Source: Prevotella melaninogenica ATCC 25845
GTDB taxonomy: Bacteria > Bacteroidota > Bacteroidia > Bacteroidales > Bacteroidaceae
Direction: 5' to 3'
NCBI RefSeq assembly: GCF_000144405.1
Contig: NC_014370.1
Coordinates: 124,001-188,000 of the forward strand
Length of the DNA: 64,000 bases
Shown: piece by piece, positions 1 to 7,310 of the stretch
Layout: the number at the start of each line of letters is the position of its first letter
Numbering within the stretch: the stretch's first letter is position 1
The notes under the pieces: generated by a model
What the model was told of the DNA's origin: nothing
The model's input: the letters and a program-made list of their open reading frames with translations, nothing else
Database searches by the model: none
Made by a program: the position numbers and the translations under genes

Positions 1-17
1 ACGCTTATATAATAAGG

Positions 18-253
18 CACACAGAGCTACGGAGAGGACGGAGATAAAGGCAATGTCACGGAGGTGCCGACGGCACAAAGAGCGACGGAGGTATAGCGTA
101 CAGATTTCTAATGATTCTTTTGGTATGAACGCTTTGTATATAAATTGCTAACAGAATTGGCAAACAATCTCCGTCGCTCCACGTACCGACGGTACCTCCG
201 TGCCTACCAGTGCTTGTTTTGATATCCCTCCGTACTCTCCGTTCCTCTGTGTG
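18..253. repeat. Long imperfect inverted repeat (fold-back element)
   Basis: The left part (about 18-97) and right part (about 168-253) are imperfect reverse complements. Shared blocks include CACACAGAG, ACGGAGAG, ACGGAG, CACGGAGGT and GAGCGACGGAG, each facing its complement on the other side. The unpaired centre is about 70 bases. No transposase is present. It may be a MITE-like or REP-like element. A 104-codon frame across it on the minus strand follows the repeat composition and is not taken as a gene. Confidence 0.6.
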
Positions 254-404
254 ACATTTCATCAGAGACCTAAGCTTAGGTGCATTATTATCACTCCAAA
301 ATACTGAAGACCCTCTTTTTGACGCTCTAACCCTGATATAGAAAAATAGAAAGCGTACTATTCCGCACAAAGTGTTTTTTGTTTTATAACTTCAAAAGTA
401 TGGA

Positions 405-665
405 TAAGGTTTTGAAAAATAATTATATAATTTCAAATAAAACATCTATAAATAACGGCAAAAATACGAATAAGAAGCGGGTTTGTAACCAACAGGAAAT
501 CAGTTTGTTATAACGGAGCAATTTAAAAGGTGCTTAATTGGACTTCAAAAGGGCGTTAGTAACGTTGCTAAAGGGCACCTTTTGCAAGCCAATTGGGCGT
601 CTTTAAGAAGCCAAAAGAGCATGTATTGGAAGTGAAGTGCATGAAAATAGTTTACAAAAAGCGGT
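405..665 (-). repeat. Dispersed repeat family A, copy 1 (minus orientation)
   Basis: This non-coding sequence is the reverse complement of long stretches found near 9.8-10.3, 28.3-28.8 and 54.4-55.1 kb. The best conserved core is at about 530-635. It contains AAAAGGTGCTTAATTGGACT, then CAAAAGGGCGTTAG, then GGGCACCTTTTGCAAG, so it can fold on AAAAGGTGC/GCACCTTTT. The flanking AACCAACAGGAAATCA block is shared with the other copies. No ORF is conserved between copies. The rest of the 1-756 gap has no recognisable gene. Confidence 0.75.
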
Positions 666-756
666 CGTGAAAAGATGAATCCGATTATGGGAAGAAACTC
701 TTGCAACCATAATCGGAATTTATTTGGATTGATATTGTGAATCCTATTCCAGACGT

Positions 757-1191
757 TTAGATACGCTTTAACGACTGTTTAACGCCAGAGATAAGCAAGC
801 CCATTTCCGCAGCATTCAGTCCTCTAATTAAGACGTTAGGCTCTCTATACTCCACAGCGTAGTTGGATAAAGCGGGTACACAATGAAAGAAAGGTAAGTC
901 AACCACCTCTCCTTTCTTTGTCGTACTTACAAATGTAAGACGAATGTCAGAGAAGTTTTCTTTTTCGTTTTTATATAACTCATTGGGATACATTGGTAGA
1001 ATGGTATTAACTCCCTCTGTTATAACAAAATTCAAAAGCTTTTCTTTTCCCTCTTTTTCATAACATTGTGGCTCTGCCACATAAGCCTTCGACCATAGGT
1101 CAGCCTCCCCTGTCCCTTCTTCATCTAAGAGACATTGTTCATTTTGCTGATCCTTACGCTTATTCTTGTTAAAGAAATCGAATATACCCAT
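757..1191 (-). CDS. Small soluble protein of unknown function (possibly SseB-like)
   Basis: This 144-residue protein has no signal peptide or membrane segment. It starts with a short hydrophobic-basic stretch (MGIFDFFNKNKRKD) followed by a charged linker. The body has alternating beta/alpha character, with a central LPMYPNE and a C-terminal GLNAAEMGLLISGVKQSL helix. The pattern is loosely reminiscent of SseB N-domain-like proteins, but I cannot support a function. A good -7 box (TATCTTTG on the minus strand, 1287-1294) lies about 95 bases upstream, so it is probably a single-gene transcript divergent from the SpmAB-like gene. Confidence 0.6.
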   Translation of the reverse strand: MGIFDFFNKNKRKDQQNEQCLLDEEGTGEADLWSKAYVAEPQCYEKEGKEKLLNFVITEGVNTILPMYPNELYKNEKENFSDIRLTFVSTTKKGEVVDLPFFHCVPALSNYAVEYREPNVLIRGLNAAEMGLLISGVKQSLKRI

Positions 1192-1286
1192 ATAGTCTTG
1201 CTGTTACTATCTTTATTCGCAAAGTGACTAATTATGTAATAAAAGTAATCGGAAATAGATAAAATTCTATCCCAAAAAGACGTTTG

Positions 1287-1294
1287 CAAAGATA
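1287..1294 (-). promoter_or_regulatory. Bacteroidetes -7 box for the 144-residue gene
   Basis: Read on the minus strand the sequence is TATCTTTG followed by CAAACG, matching the Bacteroidetes TAnnTTTG consensus. A TTTG-like -33 element is not clear. Confidence 0.5.
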
Positions 1295-1366
1295 AAAACT
1301 TCGTACAACATAAACACAATTACGTATGTTAAAAAGACTAAACTGTATATACAAATCGGTTTAATC

Positions 1367-1489
1367 ATCGATAAAACATCTAAAAACGGGGCTTAATAAA
1401 TGTTGTTTTGGTAGTGCTTTCGAAAATATCCTACAGCTTATTATCGACAAAACAGTTAGAAACACGGAGGCTAACAACATCTTTTTAGT
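1367..1489 (+). repeat. Pair of imperfect direct repeats upstream of the SpmAB-like gene
   Basis: Two units of about 45 bases, beginning ATCGATAAAACAT (1367) and ATCGACAAAACAG (1443), lie 76 bases apart. Both continue with a TAAAAAC/TAGAAAC block and a purine-rich stretch. A CCTACAGC...GCTGTAGG inverted repeat spans about 1430-1505. They lie immediately upstream of the -7 box at 1521 and could be operator-like or a local duplication. Confidence 0.45.
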
Positions 1490-1520
1490 TTATTATGCTG
1501 TAGGTTCACACAGAAATGTT

Positions 1521-1575
1521 TATCTTTGCATTGGGAAAGAATGGTGCCATTGTGGGGCTGTCTGTCCCCACTTCT
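1521..1575 (+). promoter_or_regulatory. Promoter and folded leader of the SpmAB-like operon
   Basis: TATCTTTG at 1521-1528 matches the Bacteroidetes -7 consensus. Just downstream the predicted leader holds two compact hairpins: ATGGTGCCAT (1541-1550) and GTGGGG-N8-CCCCAC (1552-1571). About 45 bases separate the second hairpin from the start codon at 1618. There is no T-run, so it is not a simple terminator. Confidence 0.5.
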
Positions 1576-1617
1576 GATTCATAACAGACATATTAAAACA
1601 GTTATAAAAAGCGATAA

Positions 1618-2844
1618 ATGGCACTGAACTATATTTGGATAGGATTCTTCGTAATAGCATTTGTCTTCGGAATTATCTCTCTGTTGATGGGCGATACAAC
1701 GATATTCGAGAAGATGATGAACTCTACCTTTGATTCATCTAAGAATGCCTTTACAACATCAATAGGCTTGACAGGAGTCTTGACACTGTGGTTAGGAATC
1801 ATGAAGATTGGTGAAAAGGCTGGTGTTGTCAATGTTCTTGCACGTATGCTCAGCCCTTTCTTCTCAAAACTCTTCCCTGATATTCCTAAGAATCACCCTG
1901 TTATGGGTTCTATCTTTATGAATATAGCATCGAACATGTTAGGACTTGACAATGCAGCTACGCCTACAGGATTGAAGGCGATGGCGCAGATGCAAGAGTT
2001 GAACACAAAGAAAGACACGGCAACTAACCCGATGATAATGTTCTTAGTATTGAATACTTCGGGTCTGACGCTCATCCCTACGACTATTCTTGGCTATCGA
2101 AGCATGAACGGTGCAGCACAACCTATGGATGTGTTTATTCCAATTCTGTTGGCAACAACGGTAGCTACGATTGCTGGTATCCTCATTACGGCAACTTGGC
2201 AGCGTATCAATATCTTCCAACCGACATTGTTCTTGGGACTTGTTGGTATTATTGGCTTTGTCGGATTGTTAATTTGGGGATTCGGACATATGGATAAGCA
2301 GATGACGAATACGGTGTCATCTGTTGCCTCTAACTTGATTGTCATGTCGATAATCATGCTTTTCATCATTGTGGCGTTGTTACGGAAAGTGAACGTTTAT
2401 GACGCTTTCATCGAAGGAGCGAAGGACGGATTCCAAACTGCAGTACGTATCATTCCTTATTTAGTAGCTATCCTTGTGGCTGTAGGAGTGTTCCGTGCTT
2501 CGGGGGCAATGGACCTTTTGATACAGGGAATTAAGTGGTGTGTGGAGCAGTGCGGACTTGACACAAGATTCGTAGATGCACTCCCAACGGCGTTTATGAA
2601 GCCGCTTTCTGGTAGTGGTGCACGTGGTCTTATGTTGGAATCAATGAAAACTTTTGGTGTTGACTCATTCGTTGGCAGATTGAGTTGTATCTTCCAAGGT
2701 TCAACAGATACGACTTTCTATATCTTAGCGGTTTACTTCGGAAGCATCGGCATAAGGTATACACGTCATGCATTAGCTTGTGGATTATTAGCCGATTTGG
2801 TTGGTGTAATTGCCGCAATCGCAATCTGCTATATATTCTTTTAG
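1618..2844 (+). CDS. Nucleoside-recognition (Gate) domain membrane protein, SpmA-SpmB fusion type
   Basis: This 408-residue polytopic membrane protein has about ten hydrophobic segments. The N-terminal half resembles spore maturation protein A, with FDSSKNAFTTSIGLTGVLTL and the polar NMLGLDNAATPTGLKAM motif. The C-terminal half resembles SpmB, with FIEGAKDGFQTAVRIIPYLV and a terminal GSTDTTFYILAVYFG motif. In Bacteroidetes the two parts are commonly fused, so the length is normal. The family is linked to nucleoside-type transport domains, but the substrate is unknown and sporulation does not apply here. It is the first of three co-directional genes, followed 90 bases later by a flippase. Confidence 0.8.
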   Translation: MALNYIWIGFFVIAFVFGIISLLMGDTTIFEKMMNSTFDSSKNAFTTSIGLTGVLTLWLGIMKIGEKAGVVNVLARMLSPFFSKLFPDIPKNHPVMGSIFMNIASNMLGLDNAATPTGLKAMAQMQELNTKKDTATNPMIMFLVLNTSGLTLIPTTILGYRSMNGAAQPMDVFIPILLATTVATIAGILITATWQRINIFQPTLFLGLVGIIGFVGLLIWGFGHMDKQMTNTVSSVASNLIVMSIIMLFIIVALLRKVNVYDAFIEGAKDGFQTAVRIIPYLVAILVAVGVFRASGAMDLLIQGIKWCVEQCGLDTRFVDALPTAFMKPLSGSGARGLMLESMKTFGVDSFVGRLSCIFQGSTDTTFYILAVYFGSIGIRYTRHALACGLLADLVGVIAAIAICYIFF

Positions 2845-2857
2845 GAGATCATTGAAT

Positions 2858-2917
2858 CTATTAAGCTATTGGGCTATTAGCCCTATAAGCCTTATTAGCC
2901 TAATAAGGCAAATAAGC
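2858..2917. repeat. Short array of 8-9 bp TTATTAGCC-type units (locus 1)
   Basis: The 90-base gap between the SpmAB-like gene and the flippase is mostly an array of 8-9-base units such as CTATTAAGC, TATTAGCCC, TTATTAGCC and TAATAAGGC. Neighbouring units are partly complementary, for example GCCTTATTAGCCTAATAAGG. The array ends 17 bases before the flippase start. The same unit occurs at 32779-32814 and 45615-45704. Confidence 0.7.
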
Positions 2918-2934
2918 TAAACTACAATACAACA

Positions 2935-4386
2935 ATGGCAAATTTAAAATCACTTGCAAAAGACACTGCTATCTACGGAATGAGCAGTATCATCGGAAGG
3001 TTCTTAAACTACCTTCTTGTACCCCTCTATACAGCGAAAATTAGTGCGGCGAGCGGTGGCTATGGTGTTATCACAAACATCTATGCCTATACTGCGTTGC
3101 TGTTGGTCGTTTTGACTTATGGAATGGAGACGACTTTCTTCCGTTATGCCAATAAGACTGACCAAGATCCGAAGAAGGTTTACTCTACTACTTTGTCTTT
3201 GGTAGGGCTTTCTTCACTGCTATTTATAGCAATGGTCTTCGTCTTCCTGCAGCCTATTTGCGACTTTATGGGTTATTCGGAACATCCTTCATATGTGTGG
3301 GTTATGGCTGTCACGGTAGCGATTGATGCCTTTCAGGCTATTCCTTTTGCCTATCTCAGATACAAGAAACGCCCAATTAAGTTTGCTACTTTCAAACTGT
3401 TATTCATTGCTTTGAACATCATTTTGAATCTTGTTTACTATCTAATCCTTGACGGACATGAGGTGGGTTATGCCTTCTATATCAACCTTGTATGTACAAC
3501 GACTATCACCTTCTGTTTCTGGAAAGAGCTAAAAGATGGCTTCTTTGCAGGCGGTAAGCTGCTTGATATGCCTTTGGCAAAGAAGATGTTGTCGTATACT
3601 TGGCCAATACTTTTCCTTGGTATAGCTGGTATTCTTAATCAGACGGCAGGTTATATCATCTTCCCATACGTCTACAAGGACAATGATGCACATACACAAT
3701 TGGGTATCTTCGGTGCTGCAAGTAAGATAGCAATGATTATGTCGATGATTACGCAGGCTTTCCGCTATGCCTACGAGCCATTCGTCTTTGGTAAGGCACG
3801 CGACAAAGACAATAAGGAAACCTATGCGAGGGCTATGAAGTTCTTTATTATCTTTACGCTTCTTGCCTTCTTGGTGGTAATGGGTTATATGGATATTCTT
3901 CGCCATATCATCGGTCGTGACTACTGGGTAGGATTGAAGGTGGTACCTATCGTGATGGCAGGAGGTATCATGACAGGTGTTTACTTCAACCTTAGTTTCT
4001 GGTATAAACTCATTGATAAGACGATTTGGGGTGCCTATTTCTCAGGCATTGGATGTGCTGTAATCATCGGAATCAACGTGATTTTCGTACCAAAATATGG
4101 TTATATCGCTTGTGCTTGGGCAGGTTTCATGGGTAATGCAACGGCAATGGTGCTCTCTTATCTTGTCGGTCAGCGTAAGTATCCGATAAACTATCCACTG
4201 AAGAGTATCTTTGTTTATCTTCTGATAGCTGGTTTCTTCTTTGCCGTTATCACCTATACTAACGCCAATCTTCCTGTTCCTGCAGCCTTGGGAATCAATA
4301 CATTGGTTATCATTCTCTTTATAGCTCATGTGCTTTATCACGACTTTCCACTGCAAAAATTACGCAGTCGGTTTGCAAAGAAATAA
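2935..4386 (+). CDS. Polysaccharide/oligosaccharide flippase (MATE/Wzx-like)
   Basis: This 483-residue integral membrane protein has about 14 predicted helices. It opens with AKDTAIYGMSSIIGRFLNYL, a typical start for the polysaccharide biosynthesis (Wzx-type) branch of the MOP flippase superfamily. It would move a lipid-linked oligosaccharide or O-unit across the inner membrane. It is not beside glycosyltransferase genes, so the cargo is unknown; a MurJ-like role cannot be excluded. It ends 29 bases before the dipeptidyl-peptidase gene and probably shares its transcript. A 9-bp repeat array sits directly upstream of its start codon. Confidence 0.82.
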   Translation: MANLKSLAKDTAIYGMSSIIGRFLNYLLVPLYTAKISAASGGYGVITNIYAYTALLLVVLTYGMETTFFRYANKTDQDPKKVYSTTLSLVGLSSLLFIAMVFVFLQPICDFMGYSEHPSYVWVMAVTVAIDAFQAIPFAYLRYKKRPIKFATFKLLFIALNIILNLVYYLILDGHEVGYAFYINLVCTTTITFCFWKELKDGFFAGGKLLDMPLAKKMLSYTWPILFLGIAGILNQTAGYIIFPYVYKDNDAHTQLGIFGAASKIAMIMSMITQAFRYAYEPFVFGKARDKDNKETYARAMKFFIIFTLLAFLVVMGYMDILRHIIGRDYWVGLKVVPIVMAGGIMTGVYFNLSFWYKLIDKTIWGAYFSGIGCAVIIGINVIFVPKYGYIACAWAGFMGNATAMVLSYLVGQRKYPINYPLKSIFVYLLIAGFFFAVITYTNANLPVPAALGINTLVIILFIAHVLYHDFPLQKLRSRFAKK

Positions 4387-4415
4387 ACAAGTATCATTTA
4401 ATCAATTATATCATT

Positions 4416-6539
4416 ATGAAGAAATCGACTTTACTTATTGCCGGACTTCTCGCATTGGGTAGTACATCCATGCACGCCGACGAGGGTATGTGGACGCTCT
4501 ATAACTTGCCAGATGCCGTCTACGAACAAATGGTAGCTGAGGGATTCCAGTTGCCACGCAACATGCTTTATGGCGCACCTAACGCTATTAGCAATTCTGT
4601 TATCAACTTCTCTGGCTTCTGCTCAGGTGTTGTTGTATCACCAAATGGTCTTGTCTTCACTAATCATCACTGTGGATTCAGCGCAATTAATGCCCTTTCC
4701 ACCGTTGAACATGATTATATGAAGGATGGTTTCTATGCAAAAAGCTATGCAGAGGAACTCCCAAGCAAGGACTTGTTTGTGTCCTTTATGAAGAAGCAGG
4801 AGGATATTACTCCTCGTGTTAATAAGCTTATTGCAGGTAAGAATGCTGAACAGACAGAGGCGATTATCGATTCTCTTACAAATCATTTGACCGACTCTAT
4901 CAAGACCATTGATAAGACTTTGCATATCAGTGTTGATGCTTTCTACGAGGGAAATAAGTATTATGCCACTACATATCAGGACTTCCAAGACGTACGTTTG
5001 GTGTTCACAGTACCAAAGAGTATGGGTAAGTTCGGTGGTGAAACAGACAACTGGATGTGGCCACGACAGACAAGTGACTTCTCTGTGTTCCGTATTTATG
5101 CCGATCCTAAGACCAACGGACCAGCTGCCTACTCAAAGGATAATGTGCCTTATAAGCCAGCTAACTGGGCTCCTGTAAGTCTTGAGGGTTATAAGGATAA
5201 GGATTTTGCAATGACAATTGGCTATCCTGGCTCTACTAATCGTTACTTGTCTTCGTTCGGTATACAGCAGCGTAGAGACATCGAGAACACCGTTCAGGTA
5301 CAAGTTCGTGATATCAAGCTCGCTATTATGAAGAAGTACATGGATAAGAACGAGAAGACTCGTCTCCAATATGAGAACAAGTACGTTACATCAGCTAACT
5401 ACTGGAAGAACTCTATTGGTATGAATAAATGTATTGATTCCATCGGTTTGATTCGTCAGAAGGCTGAATATGAGGCTAAGATACAGAGATGGTTGGATGA
5501 AAAGACCGTGAAGGACCCTACTGTAAATGTTGATCTCAAGAAGTTAAGCAACCTTTATAAGGAGAGTGCTGAGCCTGCTCTGGTTCAAGCTTACTGGAAC
5601 GAGTCATTCTGGAAGGTGTCTGAATTGATTCAGAGAGCTATTGATATCACCCGTGGTGCTATCGAACCACAGGGCCCTAAGGATGATGAATCAGCACAGT
5701 ATGTACAGTTTAAGGACAATAGTAGCGACTGGAACTTAGCCCTTGATAAGGAAATGACAGCCGCTATGTTGAAGAACTATGCTGAACACGTACCTGCTGC
5801 GTATCGTCCAGAAGTATTTAATGTTATCAAAACAAAGTTCGGTAACAATTATAAGAAGTACACTGACTGGCTCTATGCAAATAGTAAATTACTTGTTAAG
5901 GACCATAAGTTCTATAATGATGAGAACACACTCAACGACCCAGGTATACAGCTTGGAGTAGAACTCGTGATGCTCTATCAGCAAGTTATGACCAACTATG
6001 TTAGCAAGATAGAAGCTATCGAGCAGGAAGAGAAGAAACTTTGCGAGGCAAAGGTACAGATGGAGATGGATATGCCACATTACAGTGACGCTAACTTCAC
6101 GATGCGTATGTCTTATGGTCAGGTAGGTGGTTATATGATTGGTGGCTTTGACAGCAACTACTACACAACTGCTGAGAGTCTTGTTGAGAAGATGAAGTTA
6201 GGTAAGAAACTTGAGGATTACAAGGTTGAGCCTATTATGATGGACCTTATGAGTGCTAAGAACTTTGGTCGTTATGCTGATAAGACAACTGGTAAGATGC
6301 AGCTTTGCTTCCTTACTAACAATGATATCACTGGTGGTAACTCAGGTTCTCCAATGTTCGATGGTAAGGGTCGCCTTATTGGTCTTGCTTTCGACGGTAA
6401 CTGGGATAGCCTTTCAAGCGATATCAACTTCGATCGCAAGCTCGCACGTTGTATTGGTGTTGACATCCGTTTCGTCCTCTACCTGATGGATAAGTGGGGT
6501 CATGCTGACCGCCTACTGCAGGAAATTAACCCACAGTAA
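4416..6539 (+). CDS. dpp7: Dipeptidyl-peptidase, S46 family, DPP7-type
   Basis: This 707-residue exported serine peptidase starts with a signal peptide (MKKSTLLIAG...MHA) and matures near DEGMW. The S46 catalytic set is visible: His85 in TNHHCGF, Asp221 in RQTSDFSVFR, and Ser643 in TGGNSGSP. From family knowledge, the residue 18 positions after the serine is Gly in DPP7 (broad, hydrophobic P1) and Arg in DPP11 (Asp/Glu specific). Here it is Gly661 in LAFDGNW, so I call DPP7. It would release dipeptides from oligopeptides in the periplasm for amino-acid metabolism. A strong terminator follows 20 bases after the stop. Confidence 0.9.
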   Translation: MKKSTLLIAGLLALGSTSMHADEGMWTLYNLPDAVYEQMVAEGFQLPRNMLYGAPNAISNSVINFSGFCSGVVVSPNGLVFTNHHCGFSAINALSTVEHDYMKDGFYAKSYAEELPSKDLFVSFMKKQEDITPRVNKLIAGKNAEQTEAIIDSLTNHLTDSIKTIDKTLHISVDAFYEGNKYYATTYQDFQDVRLVFTVPKSMGKFGGETDNWMWPRQTSDFSVFRIYADPKTNGPAAYSKDNVPYKPANWAPVSLEGYKDKDFAMTIGYPGSTNRYLSSFGIQQRRDIENTVQVQVRDIKLAIMKKYMDKNEKTRLQYENKYVTSANYWKNSIGMNKCIDSIGLIRQKAEYEAKIQRWLDEKTVKDPTVNVDLKKLSNLYKESAEPALVQAYWNESFWKVSELIQRAIDITRGAIEPQGPKDDESAQYVQFKDNSSDWNLALDKEMTAAMLKNYAEHVPAAYRPEVFNVIKTKFGNNYKKYTDWLYANSKLLVKDHKFYNDENTLNDPGIQLGVELVMLYQQVMTNYVSKIEAIEQEEKKLCEAKVQMEMDMPHYSDANFTMRMSYGQVGGYMIGGFDSNYYTTAESLVEKMKLGKKLEDYKVEPIMMDLMSAKNFGRYADKTTGKMQLCFLTNNDITGGNSGSPMFDGKGRLIGLAFDGNWDSLSSDINFDRKLARCIGVDIRFVLYLMDKWGHADRLLQEINPQ

Positions 6540-6558
6540 GGGTTACTCCTAATATATT

Positions 6559-6600
6559 AAAATAGGTATGTTCAAGAATGAGCATACCTATTTTTCTTTT
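6559..6600 (+). terminator. Rho-independent terminator after dpp7
   Basis: AAAATAGGTATG (6559-6570) pairs with CATACCTATTTT (6583-6594), followed by a T-rich tract. It closes the SpmAB-like/flippase/dpp7 operon. Confidence 0.85.
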
Positions 6601-6669
6601 GAAAAGTAGTATCTTTATGGGTATATTATCAGCTTATTGGCTTTTACTGTAAGCATACTACATTTTTAT

Positions 6670-7029
6670 TTAGATAATAACGAAAAGGGTAATCATTAAT
6701 ATTATTACCAAGAATACATAAGAAAACAGTCCCAACTGATATTCTTTCTTTGTCAGTAATGCCTCTTGTTCTTTCATCTTTCGTTCGGGAAACATACGAA
6801 ACATTAAGAGGTATAAGGGAACGACAATAACTGCACCTATCAGGTAATCCCCTCCTTTTGAGCCTGTATGCCAAAATTTTAATACACTCTGCATATTTAA
6901 TAAACCAATTATTATAAATAAACAAAGTATAAACAGTGCGAGAAGGTTTGTCAAGGTAGCAAAATAAGGAATGCTTCTGTTAGCCCCTCTCATATTAAAA
7001 CGGTATAAACTGGCTATGATTTTGTACAT
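6670..7029 (-). CDS. Small integral membrane protein, unknown
   Basis: This 119-residue protein has three clear hydrophobic segments (about residues 25-45, 64-80 and 100-119) and a charged cytoplasm-like loop, FPERKMKEQEALLTKKEY, between the second and third. There is no signal peptidase site and no family I recognise. The coding frame is continuous and the hydrophobic pattern argues for a real gene. It lies alone on the minus strand, facing dpp7, with a REP-like repeat upstream. Confidence 0.6.
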   Translation of the reverse strand: MYKIIASLYRFNMRGANRSIPYFATLTNLLALFILCLFIIIGLLNMQSVLKFWHTGSKGGDYLIGAVIVVPLYLLMFRMFPERKMKEQEALLTKKEYQLGLFSYVFLVIILMITLFVII

Positions 7030-7127
7030 AGTTATTGCTGGTAAACTGAGAAACTGCTTTCGTATGAGTGATACCTCACGATATAAGATACCGGTAATAG
7101 CCTTCTCTCTTTCCCCCTTTAGCTGTC

Positions 7128-7197
7128 GTGTTGCGGCTCCGCACTACTCGTGCTGATGCTCCGCACGAATGGTGCTGAGGCTTAACACCACTCATGA
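7128..7197. repeat. GCAC-N-GTGC palindromic repeat (family C), copy 1
   Basis: Head-to-tail short palindromes, GCACTACTCGTGC then GCACGAATGGTGC, each about 12-13 bases, are separated by TGATGCTCC-like spacers and end in TTAACACCA. Related copies are at 16051-16135, 23330-23385 and 39037-39110, all intergenic. This is a REP-like element. Confidence 0.65.
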
Positions 7198-7275
7198 AGA
7201 TAGTAATGCGCTATACAATATATGATTGATGTATAGCCAATTTATCGAAAACCTCTCCAATGTTATACGCTAAGT

Positions 7276-7310
7276 CTCCCTCCCCTTTGGGGAGGGTCGG
7301 GGTGGGGTAT
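7276..7310 (-). repeat. C-rich hairpin touching the helicase stop codon
   Basis: Read on the minus strand, the bases right after the helicase stop are ATACCCCACCCCGACCCTCC and then a CCCC-AAAGG-GGAGGG hairpin. The same arrangement follows porV at 39984-40015. It may act as a 3' end structure, but it lacks a long T-run. Confidence 0.6.

Noticed and set aside
56..370. A 104-codon open frame on the minus strand in the first 370 bases
   Set aside because: It is built from inverted-repeat sequence, has an irregular basic composition and no start context, so it is a shadow of the fold-back element.
3529..3906. A 125-codon minus frame inside the flippase gene
   Set aside because: It lies entirely within a well-supported membrane protein gene and has no promoter or homologous look.
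4416..6539. DPP11 (acidic-specific) identity for the S46 peptidase
   Set aside because: The specificity position after the catalytic serine is Gly661, not Arg, which fits DPP7.
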